A DNA stretch of 64,000 nt from Gammaproteobacteria bacterium (lineage in GTDB: Bacteria; Pseudomonadota; Gammaproteobacteria; Burkholderiales; Burkholderiaceae_C): contig JAHIYE010000014.1 of assembly GCA_018815325.1 (NCBI GenBank), positions 1 through 64,000 on the forward strand, in the 5' to 3' direction. The translations under genes and the position numbers were made by a program. Below, one piece after another: positions 26,786-38,149 of the stretch (positions are counted from its first letter, which is position 1; every line of letters starts with the position of its first letter). The notes beneath the pieces were generated by a model. The model made no database searches. It was not told the origin of the DNA and saw nothing but the letters and a program-made list of their open reading frames with translations.

Positions 26786-27206
26786 AGCCGTGTTTGAACG
26801 TGTAGCCCAGAGCTTTGCGCGCCAGGGCTTGATGACGCATCTGGGCGCGCGCCTGCTGCGCGTCGAGCCGGGGCTGTGTGAACTGGCATTGCCTTATTCC
26901 GAAAAAGTCACCCAGCAGCAGGACGGTTTTCACGGGGGTGCCATGGGCGCGCTGGCGGATATTGCGGGCGGCTACGCGGCGCTGACCCGGGCGCCGGAGG
27001 GCATGGAGGTCACGACGGTGGAATACAAGATCAACTTCCTTGCGGCTTTCCAGGGCGGCGAGTTGCGCGCCACGGGCCGGGTGGTGAAGGCGGGCCGGCG
27101 CATCATCGTCACCACGGCAGAGGTGGTGCATGTGGACGAGGCAGGCAAGCGCAGCGATTGCGCCGTGATGCAGCAAACCCTGGTGCCCGTGCCCAGGACG
27201 TATTGA
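26775..27206 (+). CDS. PaaI-type hotdog thioesterase
   Basis: This 143-residue single hotdog domain has the PaaI signature QDGFHGGAMGALADIAGGYAAL (shown in parts: QQDGFHGG, then GALADIAGG). The later VVKAGRRIIVTTAEV strand is also typical. It would hydrolyse acyl-CoA thioesters and could relieve CoA trapping during leucine degradation; this is inference from its place between liuR and isovaleryl-CoA dehydrogenase. The ATG at 26775 overlaps the liuR stop. Confidence 0.85.
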   Translation: MAHEAVFERVAQSFARQGLMTHLGARLLRVEPGLCELALPYSEKVTQQQDGFHGGAMGALADIAGGYAALTRAPEGMEVTTVEYKINFLAAFQGGELRATGRVVKAGRRIIVTTAEVVHVDEAGKRSDCAVMQQTLVPVPRTY

Positions 27207-27326
27207 AGAAGAGAACATTGACCGGATGCCCCTGGACGAGCTCAGGCATGCGGTTTTCGAAGGGTCCGTACGGATTGAAAATACGCCGGCCGGACGGAGT
27301 TTGTCGAAGACATCAGGAGACACAAC

Positions 27327-28505
27327 ATGAATCTGCCCGGACTGGACTTTCAACTCGGTGAAGACATTGACGCACTGCGTGATGCCGTGAGCGCATTTGC
27401 CCAGGCCGAGATCGCGCCGCGCGCGGCCGAGATTGACCGCAGCGACCAGTTCCCCATGGACCTGTGGCGCAAGATGGGGGAACTCGGTGTGCTCGGCATC
27501 ACGGTGGGCGAGGAATATGGCGGTGCGGCCATGGGCTACCTGGCGCACATGATCGCGATGGAAGAGATCTCGCGTGCCTCGGCCTCGGTGGGGTTGAGCT
27601 ATGGCGCCCACAGCAACCTGTGCGTCAACCAGATCAAGCGCAACGGCTCGGAGGCGCAGCGCAAGAAGTACCTGCCGAAACTGATTTCTGGCGAGCATGT
27701 CGGGGCGCTGGCCATGAGCGAGCCGGGTGCGGGCAGCGACGTCATCAGCATGAAGCTCAAAGCCGAGGACAAGGGGGGCTACTACCTGCTCAACGGCAAC
27801 AAGATGTGGATCACCAACGGTCCTGATGCCGACACCCTCGTGGTCTATGCCAAGACCGAGCCCGAACTCGGTGCGCGTGGTGTCACCGCCTTCCTGATTG
27901 AAAAAGGCATGAAGGGCTTTTCCGTGGCGCAAAAGCTCGACAAGCTGGGCATGCGCGGCAGCCACACGGGTGAGCTGGTATTCAACAATGTGGAGGTGCC
28001 GGAGTCCAACATCCTGGGCGGCCTGAACAGCGGCGCCAAGGTGCTCATGAGCGGGCTTGACTATGAACGGGCGGTCCTGTCGGCCGGTCCGATCGGCATC
28101 ATGCAGTCCGTGATGGACAACGTGGTGCCCTACATCCATGACCGCAAGCAGTTCGGCCAGAGCATCGGCGAGTTCCAGCTGATCCAGGGCAAGGTGGCCG
28201 ATATGTACACGGTGCTGCAGGCCGGGCGGTCCTATTGCTACACCGTGGGCAAGAATCTGGATGCGCTGGGCAGCGAACACGTGCGCCAGGTGCGCAAGGA
28301 CTGTGCCTCGGTCATCCTGTGGTGTGCCGAAAAGGCGACCTGGATGGCCGGCGAAGGCGTGCAGATATTTGGCGGCAACGGTTATATCAATGAATACCCG
28401 CTGGGGCGCCTGTGGCGCGACGCCAAGCTCTACGAGATCGGCGCAGGTACCTCGGAGATCCGCCGCATGCTGATCGGGCGGGAGCTGTTCGCGGAGACGA
28501 TGTAA
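27327..28505 (+). CDS. liuA: isovaleryl-CoA dehydrogenase
   Basis: This flavoenzyme oxidises isovaleryl-CoA to 3-methylcrotonyl-CoA, passing electrons to ETF. The 392-residue protein has both acyl-CoA dehydrogenase signatures ([13 protein letters not shown] and the late [13 protein letters not shown]). The catalytic Glu247 sits in [17 protein letters not shown], the position specific to isovaleryl-CoA dehydrogenases. An AGGAG lies before the ATG. It follows liuR and the thioesterase after a 120-bp gap without a second palindrome, so it is probably read through from the liuR promoter. Confidence 0.95.
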   Translation: MNLPGLDFQLGEDIDALRDAVSAFAQAEIAPRAAEIDRSDQFPMDLWRKMGELGVLGITVGEEYGGAAMGYLAHMIAMEEISRASASVGLSYGAHSNLCVNQIKRNGSEAQRKKYLPKLISGEHVGALAMSEPGAGSDVISMKLKAEDKGGYYLLNGNKMWITNGPDADTLVVYAKTEPELGARGVTAFLIEKGMKGFSVAQKLDKLGMRGSHTGELVFNNVEVPESNILGGLNSGAKVLMSGLDYERAVLSAGPIGIMQSVMDNVVPYIHDRKQFGQSIGEFQLIQGKVADMYTVLQAGRSYCYTVGKNLDALGSEHVRQVRKDCASVILWCAEKATWMAGEGVQIFGGNGYINEYPLGRLWRDAKLYEIGAGTSEIRRMLIGRELFAETM

Positions 28506-28552
28506 TTCCAGGGCCCTGAATCGGTGACAGGCAACCCGGCGACAATGCAGGC

Positions 28553-29212
28553 ATGAGTACCTCTCTTAAAGACCTTTTTTCCCATAACCGGGCGTGGGCT
28601 GCGCAGATGGAGCGCGAGCGTCCTGGCTTCTTCACTGGCCTGGCGAGCCAGCAAAAGCCCCGCTACATGTGGATCGGTTGCTCCGACAGCCGGGTGCCGG
28701 CCAACCAGATCACAGGGCTGGAGCCAGGCGAGGTGTTTGTTCATCGCAACGTGGCCAACGTGGTGGTGCATTCCGACCTGAACGCCCTGTCCACCATCCA
28801 GTTTGCGGTGGAGCGTCTCAAGGTGCGGCATGTGATTGTGGTGGGGCACTACGGTTGCTCGGGCGTGCAGGCCGCGCTGGAGGGGGCACGCATCGGACTG
28901 GCCGACAACTGGCTGCGTCATATCCAGGATGTGCGCGACCGCCACCGTACGCTGCTGGAGGCAATTCCCGAACATGCGCGGCATGATGCGCTGGTGGAGC
29001 TCAACGTGATTGAGCAGGTGGTCAATGTGGCGCAAAGCACCGTGTTGCTGGATGCCTGGGCGCGCGGTCAGCCGGTGACCCTGCACGGCTGGGTCTATGG
29101 CCTGCATGACGGCCTGCTCAAGGACCTGGCCATCAGTGCGACGACGCCAGACAATCTGGAGGCCTTTTATGTCGAGGCAATCAAGGGGGTGGCTCAGGCA
29201 AATAGGGCATAG
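28553..29212 (+). CDS. can: beta-class carbonic anhydrase
   Basis: This 219-residue enzyme interconverts CO2 and bicarbonate. Zinc ligands are Cys43 (CSDSR), His99 and Cys102 (GHYGCSG), with the Asp45-Arg47 dyad intact. Length matches E. coli Can. Bicarbonate is the co-substrate of methylcrotonyl-CoA carboxylase, whose genes lie in the second liu locus, so the position beside liuA may be meaningful; that link is inference. Confidence 0.95.
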   Translation: MSTSLKDLFSHNRAWAAQMERERPGFFTGLASQQKPRYMWIGCSDSRVPANQITGLEPGEVFVHRNVANVVVHSDLNALSTIQFAVERLKVRHVIVVGHYGCSGVQAALEGARIGLADNWLRHIQDVRDRHRTLLEAIPEHARHDALVELNVIEQVVNVAQSTVLLDAWARGQPVTLHGWVYGLHDGLLKDLAISATTPDNLEAFYVEAIKGVAQANRA

Positions 29213-29236
29213 ATTGCTATGAAAAAAGAAGCAATC

Positions 29237-31051
29237 ATGTTCCCTGAGCGGCTGGATTCCAGCATTGCCTACGGTATTGCCAAGGCCATGATGGATGGCT
29301 TCAACCGGCACTACCGGCTGTTTCGCACAGAGTCTGCGCGCGCCAAGCACCGATTTGAAACCTCGGACTGGCACGGCCAGCAGCGGGCCCAGCGCGAGCG
29401 CATCGAGTTCTACGACCTGCGGGTGCGCGAATGTGTAACGCGACTGGAGAAGGAGTTCAAGGCGGGCGCGCAGCCGATGGACATCTGGCAGCAGGTCAAG
29501 CTGCATTACATCGGCTTGCTGGTGAACCACCATCAGCCTGAACTGGCCGAGACCTTCTTCAACTCGGTCACCTGCAAGATTCTGCATCGCACGCATTTCC
29601 AGAACGATTTCATCTTTGTGCGTCCTGCCGTGAGCACCGAGTACATCGAGAACGACGAGCCGGCTGCCAGGCCCACCTACCGGGCCTATTACCCCACGCG
29701 GGAGACGCTGCATGCGACGCTGGAGCGCATCGTCAACAACTACCAGTTGCAGTGCGAGTTCGAGGACCTGGGGCGTGATATCGGCTTTGTGCTGGACGCG
29801 ATGCGCGAGCCGCTGGCGCAGACCAGGCTGCGCGCCAACTTCCAGATCCAGGTGCTGTCAGGCCTGTTCTACCGCAACAAGGGCGCTTACATCGTGGGCA
29901 AGATCATCAACGGCTTCAGCGAGCTGCCGTTTGCGCTGCCCATCATCCACGCCGATGGCAAGCTCATCATCGACACGGCCCTGTTCGGAGAGGATGATCT
30001 GCTGATACTGTTCAGCTTTGCACGGGCCTACTTCATGGTGGACATGGAAGTGCCCTCGGCCTATGTGCAGTTCCTGCGGAGCATGATGCCGAGAAAGCCC
30101 CGCGCCGAGTTGTACAACGCACTCGGGCTGGCCAAGCAGGGCAAGACCCTGTTCTACCGCGACTATCTCTATCACTTGCGGCATTCGAGCGACAAGTTCC
30201 GCATTGCACCTGGCATCAAGGGTATGGTGATGCTGGTGTTTGACCTGCCGTCCTTCCCCTATGTGTTCAAGCTCATCAAGGATTTCTACCCAGCCCCCAA
30301 GGACACGACACGTGAGCAGATCAAGGGCAAGTACCTGCTGGTCAAGCAGCATGACCGTGCCGGGCGCATGGCCGACACACTGGAGTACAGCGAGGTGGCG
30401 TTCCCGCGCGACCGTTTCGAGGACGAGCTGATCGAGGAGATCCGAAAGTTCGCGCCCAGCCAGTTGGAGATCAGCGACCGTGATGGCGATGGGAACGAAG
30501 AGGTGGTCATCAAGCATCTCTACATCGAGCGTCGCATGATTCCGCTCAATATCTACCTGCAGGAGGCGTTTGATGCGGGGCCCGATGATGCGGGTGCAAG
30601 TCGCCAGATCGAGCATGCGGTGATTGAGTACGGCAACGCGATCAAGGACCTGGTGTCGGCCAACATCTTTCCCGGCGACATGCTGTGGAAGAATTTTGGG
30701 GTGACGCGCCACGGCAAGGTGGTGTTCTACGACTACGACGAGATCGAGTACGTCACGGACTGCAACTTCCGCCGCGTACCAGCCGCCCGAACCGAGGAAG
30801 AGGAAATGTCTGGCGAGATCTGGTACAGCGTGGGGCCGCGTGATGTGTTTCCGGAGACCTTCGCCCCCTTCCTGCTGGGCAACCCGATGGTGCGCGAAGT
30901 TTTCATGAAACACCACGCGGATTTGCTCGATGTCGAGTTCTGGCTAAGCCACAAGCAGCGCATCCAGGCCGGCCATGTGCACGACGTCTTTCCGTACGAG
31001 CGCAGCCGGCGCTTCAAGAGCAGGGCCCTGTCTCAGCCCGCCCCGGTCTAG
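29237..31051 (+). CDS. aceK: isocitrate dehydrogenase kinase/phosphatase
   Basis: AceK switches isocitrate dehydrogenase off and on and so controls flux into the glyoxylate bypass. The protein (604 residues from MFPERLDSS) shows the family segments [13 protein letters not shown], the P-loop-like [22 protein letters not shown] (in parts) and the kinase-like [22 protein letters not shown] (in parts). An in-frame ATG at 29219 is an alternative start; the 29216-29235 stretch resembles the first third of the dispersed repeat. Its stop shares two bases with the stop of the convergent histidine kinase. aceA and aceB are not nearby. Confidence 0.94.
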   Translation: MFPERLDSSIAYGIAKAMMDGFNRHYRLFRTESARAKHRFETSDWHGQQRAQRERIEFYDLRVRECVTRLEKEFKAGAQPMDIWQQVKLHYIGLLVNHHQPELAETFFNSVTCKILHRTHFQNDFIFVRPAVSTEYIENDEPAARPTYRAYYPTRETLHATLERIVNNYQLQCEFEDLGRDIGFVLDAMREPLAQTRLRANFQIQVLSGLFYRNKGAYIVGKIINGFSELPFALPIIHADGKLIIDTALFGEDDLLILFSFARAYFMVDMEVPSAYVQFLRSMMPRKPRAELYNALGLAKQGKTLFYRDYLYHLRHSSDKFRIAPGIKGMVMLVFDLPSFPYVFKLIKDFYPAPKDTTREQIKGKYLLVKQHDRAGRMADTLEYSEVAFPRDRFEDELIEEIRKFAPSQLEISDRDGDGNEEVVIKHLYIERRMIPLNIYLQEAFDAGPDDAGASRQIEHAVIEYGNAIKDLVSANIFPGDMLWKNFGVTRHGKVVFYDYDEIEYVTDCNFRRVPAARTEEEEMSGEIWYSVGPRDVFPETFAPFLLGNPMVREVFMKHHADLLDVEFWLSHKQRIQAGHVHDVFPYERSRRFKSRALSQPAPV

Positions 31052-32877
31052 CCTTCCGCCAGCGGCAACTCCACCCAGAATGCGCTGCCGGCGCCGAAAG
31101 CCGAGTCCACCCCGATGCTGCCGTTCATCGACTCGATCAGCGTCTTGGTGATCACGAGGCCAATGCCGGTGCCCTCTACGCTGCCACGCTCGGCCCCCAT
31201 GCGGTTGAAGGGCTGGAACAGCTCGCCCATGCGGTCGGCCGGGATGCCGATGCCGGTGTCACTGACCGTGATGCGGTAACGCCTGCCCGGGCGAATTTCA
31301 CCCTGCACGGTCACGCGGCCAGCATCGCAGTTGTACTTGATGGCGTTGGAGATCAGGTTGAACATCACCTGGCGCAGGCGCACGGGATCTGCCAATACAT
31401 GGTGTTGCAGTGCCGGAATCACGAGGGTGACCCTGCGCGATTGCGCCAGTGAATCCAGGGTGCGGCGCGACTCCTCCAGTACCTGGGCCAGATCCACACG
31501 CTCGATGTTCATCTCCAGCTTGCCGGATTCAATGCGAGCCAGGTCCAGCACATCGTTGACCAGCGCCAGCAGGTGGCTGCCGGCATTCTGGATTTCGGTG
31601 GCCGCCTCACGTGTTTCCTTGCTGGCCTGGGTGTTCATACCCATCAATTGCGAGTAACCCAGCACAGCATTGAGCGGCGTGCGCAGTTCATGGCTCATGC
31701 TCGAGAGAAAAAGCGACTTCGCCCGGTTCGCCGCTTCTGCTGCGCTGAGCGCCTGGTTGAGGTGGGTGGTGCGTTCTTTCACCAGGACCTCAAGTCGCTC
31801 GTTGTGGGTGCGCATGGCCTCGGCCGCCTGCATGCGCTCCGTCACGTTGCTGGCCACGCCCCGCCAGCCCAGCAATGCACCGCTTGCATCCTGCAGGGGC
31901 TTGGCGCTCAGCGACCACCACATTCTTTGATCCGATGAGAAGACCGGAATGATCATGTCGCGGATCGGCACCGCTTGTGTGAGCAGGTGCTGCAAGGCTG
32001 GGAGTTGGGTCTGCTCTGCCTTGGGAAGCGATTGCTGAAGGCCCGCCAGCAACTCCAGGGCCGGTTTGCGGGTCAGCTCCGAGGCAGATACCCCCAGCAC
32101 CTGCTCCAGTCGGGGCGGGATGTGGGTGAGGTAGCCTGCGGCATCAATTTCCCAAAGGATGTCGCTGGCGTTCTCTTCGAAGTCGCGCAGCAGCAGGCCG
32201 ATCACCTGGTTCTGTTTTTCCGAGGTGGCTTCAGCAACCAGGCGCAAGGTAAATGAACGGGCGGTAGACCAGACGCTCGACAACATGGTGGCGCTATAGA
32301 TCAGCAGCAGCAGACTGACATGGATTGCCAAGGGGAAGTCGCCCTGCAGGATGCAGGCAAAAGACCCCAGGCACAACACCACCACCCAGGCGGTTCCGGC
32401 CATCGGTAGCGTGGCCAGCGCCAGGCCTCCGGCGCTCATCATGCCGGAGACCAGCACCGCAATCAGAAACTGCTGCTGGGCATTGGCCGACGGGAACAGG
32501 TAGGCCATCATGAGGCTCCACAGCAGCGCGAGCAGGCCAGCGTGAATCGTGGCGCGCCGGATCGCCCGCCGCGATGCTCTTGGCCTCTGGGGGCGGCCAC
32601 GTGCACGCAAGCCCTGCATGGCGGCCATGGCGATCAGCAGGCCCCAGCCGAGCAGCCACCCGCGGTTGGCACTGTCCCAGAACGTGACGATGACCAGTGC
32701 CGCGTTCATCAGGTTCGCCAGCATGGTCAATGGGGAGACCCGCAGCATCACCTGCAACTGTTTGGCCCGGAAAGAAGGGGCCAGGGATTCATCATCCGGA
32801 AACAGCTCTGTCGACTGGCGCAGTGCAGCCAGCATGTTGCTGACAGAATTTTGTAGCCGCTCAAAGTACATAGTCAC
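31048..32877 (-). CDS. membrane sensor histidine kinase with PAS domain (orphan)
   Basis: This 609-residue protein has about six hydrophobic segments in residues 45-205, a PAS domain (about 235-350, [16 protein letters not shown]) and a coiled-coil linker. HisKA (SHELRTPLN, phospho-acceptor His396) and HATPase_c with [18 protein letters not shown] and GTGIGL boxes follow. All catalytic boxes look intact. No response regulator lies beside it, so its partner is elsewhere. The listed start is a GTG; the ATG two codons in (32871) is equally likely. The signal is unknown. Confidence 0.9.
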   Translation of the reverse strand: MTMYFERLQNSVSNMLAALRQSTELFPDDESLAPSFRAKQLQVMLRVSPLTMLANLMNAALVIVTFWDSANRGWLLGWGLLIAMAAMQGLRARGRPQRPRASRRAIRRATIHAGLLALLWSLMMAYLFPSANAQQQFLIAVLVSGMMSAGGLALATLPMAGTAWVVVLCLGSFACILQGDFPLAIHVSLLLLIYSATMLSSVWSTARSFTLRLVAEATSEKQNQVIGLLLRDFEENASDILWEIDAAGYLTHIPPRLEQVLGVSASELTRKPALELLAGLQQSLPKAEQTQLPALQHLLTQAVPIRDMIIPVFSSDQRMWWSLSAKPLQDASGALLGWRGVASNVTERMQAAEAMRTHNERLEVLVKERTTHLNQALSAAEAANRAKSLFLSSMSHELRTPLNAVLGYSQLMGMNTQASKETREAATEIQNAGSHLLALVNDVLDLARIESGKLEMNIERVDLAQVLEESRRTLDSLAQSRRVTLVIPALQHHVLADPVRLRQVMFNLISNAIKYNCDAGRVTVQGEIRPGRRYRITVSDTGIGIPADRMGELFQPFNRMGAERGSVEGTGIGLVITKTLIESMNGSIGVDSAFGAGSAFWVELPLAEG

Positions 32878-32998
32878 GAGATTCGCTGCACTTGAAAAAG
32901 GGGTGAACTGATCCTGAACCCATAAAGCCGGGGCGGCAGACAGGTGGGAGCATGTTAGCGCACTGCCGTTTGTGCGAACGGCGCATCGCCGGGAAATG

Positions 32999-33027
32999 TT
33001 GGAAAAGCCCCGGTGTTCACGTACACT
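32999..33027 (+). promoter_or_regulatory. candidate sigma-70 promoter of thiC
   Basis: TTGGAA, 17 nt, TACACT lies just upstream of the TPP riboswitch. Transcription would begin a few bases before the aptamer. Confidence 0.6.
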
Positions 33028-33033
33028 CCGTCC

Positions 33034-33122
33034 TGCCCGGGGTGCACGGTTGACGTGCTGAGATGGTTATCCAAACCCGCGAACTTGATCCGGTTTGTAC
33101 CGGCGTAAGAAGAGCCAGGCCA
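33034..33122 (+). promoter_or_regulatory. TPP riboswitch (THI element)
   Basis: The aptamer core is readable: GGGGTGC, then the CTGAGATGGTT region, ACCCGCGAACTTGATC, the CCGGTTTGTACCGG stem and GCGTAAGAAGAG. It would sense thiamine pyrophosphate and repress thiC. About 97 nt separate it from the thiC start (AAGGAGA before ATG 33220), room for an expression platform that sequesters the ribosome site or terminates transcription. Confidence 0.93.
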
Positions 33123-33177
33123 TAGAGCCTGTACCTGCCTGCTGGCCTCGTGCCGTCTATGGGTTCGCGTCGCGTGA

Positions 33178-35094
<1,917 letters not shown>

Positions 35095-35120
35095 GTCTTC
35101 GCTCGAAGGTGATTGGCAGG

Positions 35121-35190
35121 CGAGAGTCCGGCATGGCCGGGCGCCTCATGGCGCGAGCACAAATCGTTGCCCGGCCATGCCGGACTCTCG
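35121..35190. repeat. perfect 22-bp inverted repeat after thiC
   Basis: The left arm at 35121-35142 begins CGAGAGTCCGGCATGG, and the right arm at 35169-35190 is its exact reverse complement. A 26-nt loop separates them. It could be a factor-independent 3' hairpin for thiC without a T run, or an extragenic palindromic element. Confidence 0.7.
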
Positions 35191-35281
35191 CGGGGAAAGA
35201 ATTTTGGGCGCGCCCAACAGAGTGGGCCTGGCGGTTGCTAGCTTTCCGGTTACTCTTGCGGCATGGCTACACAAAAGCACC

Positions 35282-36475
35282 ATGCTGGTAACTCGTATCC
35301 TCGGTGACTGTCCCGGTTGCAAAGGTGAAAACTGCTTTGGCAACGTGTCCGTGTGTACAGACCATGTTCTGCAAGGTTGCGAGAGGTGTAGGTACCAATC
35401 GATGGTCCCACTCCCGCCGGTCAAGAAGAAGGTACTGTATCTGGATCAGTTCTTCTTCTCAGGGGCCTTCCGCGCAGGAGACCAGCGGTTCGTCGAAGTT
35501 GCAGAACGCGTCAAGCACCTGGCGCATCTCCAATTGCTAGTCGCTCCCTATTCGTCCGTTCATGAAGACGAGACGCACCAATGGCGCGGCTACAGAGAAT
35601 TCAATACTGCCGATTTGTTGGAATTCATCAAAAAAACGGCTCGCGGTTCCGAGTTTGAGAAGGACTACCAAGTCGAGCGAACTCAGGTCACGAAGGCTTG
35701 GAGTGCATTTCTCAAGGGTATGCCAGCTGACTACTTGTTTGAGAGTAGCGAAGCGACTAGAGGCTCGCTGCACGAATGGGATGACTACTTCCACATTGAT
35801 GTCGGCGGCTACTACAAAGACGTCGAGCTGCGGCGCTCACTCAAGACGCAGACTGTAGACGAACTAATTAACGCGTTCGACGAATGGCAGCGTTCAGAGC
35901 AATCGTTTGAGCAGGATGTCGCCGTGGAGATGCATGCTGCCGCAAAGAACTACATCGACACGTACCTGATGATGGTGAGTCGCCTTGCCAGAGGGGACTT
36001 CGCGGCAGTCGTCGACTCGCCAATCGTCTCCAAGATTGTTGAGCATATGCTTCATTGGCTGTCTGAAGAGAAATCGCTCGATGAAAAATTGAGTCGCTGC
36101 GTGGAGTTCTTCAAGTCAGAGTACTTCAACCAAGTCCCGTGTCTCTGGGTGGAATCACGAATGTTCGCAACGCTAAAGGCAATGGTAAAGCGTGGTGCGT
36201 ACTCCAACCGTGAAGACGCGCGTCGACGGTTAAGCGGCGTCTTCGAAGACATCAAACACATCTCGCTGTATGCGCCGTACTGCGATGCCTTCTTCATGGA
36301 TCAGCCTATGGCGGAATTGGTAAGTCATCCCTCCATCAATCTGGAGCAGCGCTACGGGGTCCGGGTATTCAGCTTGAATCGCCTGGGCTACTTTTTTGCG
36401 TGGTTGGATGAGGTCGAAAACGAGATGAGCGAGGAGCATAGAGCTGCCATCGCTGCGGCCTATCCCGAGCGATGA
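35282..36475 (+). CDS. hypothetical protein with N-terminal cysteine cluster and PIN-like features
   Basis: I do not recognise a named family. From the ATG at 35282 the product is 397 aa. The first 40 residues hold a cysteine cluster (CPGC, NCFGN, VC, then GCERC) that looks like a zinc ribbon. A conserved-looking block VLYLDQFFFSGAF follows, then PYSSVHEDET, and near the C-terminus YCDAFFMDQPM. Asp and Glu spaced this way recall PIN-like nucleases; this is inference. Base composition is lower in GC than neighbours (33/60 and 29/60 in two sampled stretches). The gene stands alone between thiC and a thiolase gene, flanked by non-coding DNA. Acquisition by transfer is likely. Confidence 0.7.
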   Translation: MLVTRILGDCPGCKGENCFGNVSVCTDHVLQGCERCRYQSMVPLPPVKKKVLYLDQFFFSGAFRAGDQRFVEVAERVKHLAHLQLLVAPYSSVHEDETHQWRGYREFNTADLLEFIKKTARGSEFEKDYQVERTQVTKAWSAFLKGMPADYLFESSEATRGSLHEWDDYFHIDVGGYYKDVELRRSLKTQTVDELINAFDEWQRSEQSFEQDVAVEMHAAAKNYIDTYLMMVSRLARGDFAAVVDSPIVSKIVEHMLHWLSEEKSLDEKLSRCVEFFKSEYFNQVPCLWVESRMFATLKAMVKRGAYSNREDARRRLSGVFEDIKHISLYAPYCDAFFMDQPMAELVSHPSINLEQRYGVRVFSLNRLGYFFAWLDEVENEMSEEHRAAIAAAYPER

Positions 36476-36811
36476 CTCGGAGAAGCGCGAAACACCAACA
36501 AATTTTTGGAGTCGGTGCCTGGGGAGGTCCGGACGCAGGCGCCATTCGCGGTGGCCCGTACGCGTGCGTACCCGAAATCGCGTTGACGCAGCGCCGTTGG
36601 CGGGCCATGGTGGCGGTCTGCGAGCGTGCGCCGGAGCACGGATATCCCCAGGCACCCGACGTGCCAACACGGTGGCATGGCGCCAGCTTCAGGCCGATGC
36701 TGACGCCCCCCGAGACCTACGTAGTCATCCGGACGTGCTCCCAAAAAGGGTTTTCGGGCGGCTTTCGCGGCAAAATGGGGGACTTGCATACACAGAATGA
36801 AGGAGTGAACC
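36476..36811. other. 336-bp gap without a recognisable gene
   Basis: It lies between the orphan gene and the thiolase gene. Reading frames across it give no family-like protein. A small inverted repeat, GTACGC-GT-GCGTAC, is at 36558-36571. The last 20 bp carry the thiolase ribosome site (AAGGAG). It may be the scar of the insertion that brought the orphan gene; nothing else is visible. Confidence 0.4.
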
Positions 36812-37993
36812 ATGTCTGATCCCATCGTCATCGTCGGCGCCGCGCGTACCCCCATGGGGGCTTTCCAGGGCGACTTTTCTTCCCTTTCTGCCCATGATCT
36901 GGGCGGTGCGGCCATCAAGGCGGCCATGGAGCGCTCGGGTGTTTCCCCTGAGCTGGTGACCGAAGTGCTGTTTGGCAACTGCCTGATGGCGGGCCAGGGC
37001 CAGGCACCGGCACGTCAGGCGGCGTTCAAGGGGGGCTTGCCCAAGGGCGCCGGCGCAGTGACCTTGTCAAAAATGTGCGGTTCGGGCATGAAGGCTGCGA
37101 TGTTCGCGCACGACATGCTGCTCGCGGGCAGCCATGACGTGATGGTGGCCGGTGGCATGGAGAGCATGACCAATGCGCCCTACCTCATGCTCAAGGGGCG
37201 AGGCGGTTACCGCATGGGCCACGACAGGATTTATGACCACATGATGCTCGATGGTCTGGAGGATGCCTATGAAGCTGGCCGCTCCATGGGCACCTTCGGC
37301 GAGGACTGCGCTGCCAAGTACAGCTTCAGCCGCGAAGCGCAGGACAACTTTGCGATCGCCAGCGTCAAGCGTGCGCAGGCGGCCACACAAAGCGGTGCCT
37401 TCGCAACCGAGATCACCCCGGTCACGGTCAAGACCCGCGCCGGCGAGAACGTGGTCTCGATCGACGAAGGCCCGGCCAAGGCCAAGCTCGACAAGATCCC
37501 CGCGCTCAAGCCCGCCTTCAAGAAGGACGGCACCATCACTGCGGCCAGCAGCTCGTCCATCAACGACGGTGCTGCCGCGCTGGTCATGATGCGCGAATCC
37601 ACTGCCAGGAAGCTGGGCGCCAAGCCGCTGGCCCGCATCGTGGCCCATGCCATGCACGCGCAGGAGCCCAACTGGTTTACCACGGCACCGGTGGGCGCCA
37701 CGCAAAAAGCCCTGGCCAAGGCGGGCTGGACGGCGAAGGACGTGGATCTGTGGGAAGTCAACGAGGCCTTTGCTGTGGTGCCCATGGCGCTGATGGCCGA
37801 GCTCAAGGTCTCGCACGATATTGTCAACGTCAATGGCGGCGCCTGTGCGCTGGGTCACCCCATCGGCGCCAGCGGCGCCCGCATCATGGTGACCTTGATG
37901 CATGCGCTCCAGGCACGTGGCCTGAAAAAAGGCGTGGCCACACTCTGTATTGGCGGTGGCGAAGGAACGGCGGTGGCGCTGGAGATGTTCTAG
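36812..37993 (+). CDS. acetyl-CoA C-acetyltransferase (thiolase)
   Basis: This 393-residue thiolase II condenses or cleaves acetoacetyl-CoA. The nucleophile Cys89 is in KMCGSGMKA, the His of GHPIG and the second Cys in CIGGGEG are intact, and NEAFA is present. It may serve acetoacetate use at the end of leucine breakdown or polyhydroxybutyrate synthesis (AtoB/PhaA type); no phaB or phaC is in the window. An AAGGAG precedes the ATG, and an intrinsic terminator follows. Confidence 0.93.
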   Translation: MSDPIVIVGAARTPMGAFQGDFSSLSAHDLGGAAIKAAMERSGVSPELVTEVLFGNCLMAGQGQAPARQAAFKGGLPKGAGAVTLSKMCGSGMKAAMFAHDMLLAGSHDVMVAGGMESMTNAPYLMLKGRGGYRMGHDRIYDHMMLDGLEDAYEAGRSMGTFGEDCAAKYSFSREAQDNFAIASVKRAQAATQSGAFATEITPVTVKTRAGENVVSIDEGPAKAKLDKIPALKPAFKKDGTITAASSSSINDGAAALVMMRESTARKLGAKPLARIVAHAMHAQEPNWFTTAPVGATQKALAKAGWTAKDVDLWEVNEAFAVVPMALMAELKVSHDIVNVNGGACALGHPIGASGARIMVTLMHALQARGLKKGVATLCIGGGEGTAVALEMF

Positions 37994-38020
37994 ACAGTCG
38001 CGTCGAGACGCCGTTTAGTA

Positions 38021-38054
38021 AAAAGCCATGCGCAGCTTGCGCATGGCTTTTTTT
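38021..38054 (+). terminator. rho-independent terminator after the thiolase
   Basis: The stem AAAGCCATGCGC / GCGCATGGCTTT has a 5-nt loop and is followed by a run of T residues. Confidence 0.92.
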
Positions 38055-38096
38055 ACTTGATGCGGATAGACTCCGAGTCGAAAGTTAAGGTTCAGC

Positions 38097-38123
38097 TTAA
38101 GTATTCTGGTGGAATGCCGAAAT
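38097..38123 (+). promoter_or_regulatory. candidate sigma-28 (FliA) promoter of the chemoreceptor
   Basis: TTAAGTAT, 11 nt, GCCGAAAT matches the flagellar sigma-28 consensus TAAAGTTT, 11 nt, GCCGATAA at 12 of 16 positions. It lies 27 bp before the preferred chemoreceptor start. Confidence 0.55.
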
Positions 38124-38149
38124 CAGGTAGCACTTTAAAGGAAGTACCC

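Noticed and set aside
36472-36819. 115-codon frame in the gap before the thiolase
   Set aside because: It has no ribosome site, domain or family pattern and runs over the thiolase start.
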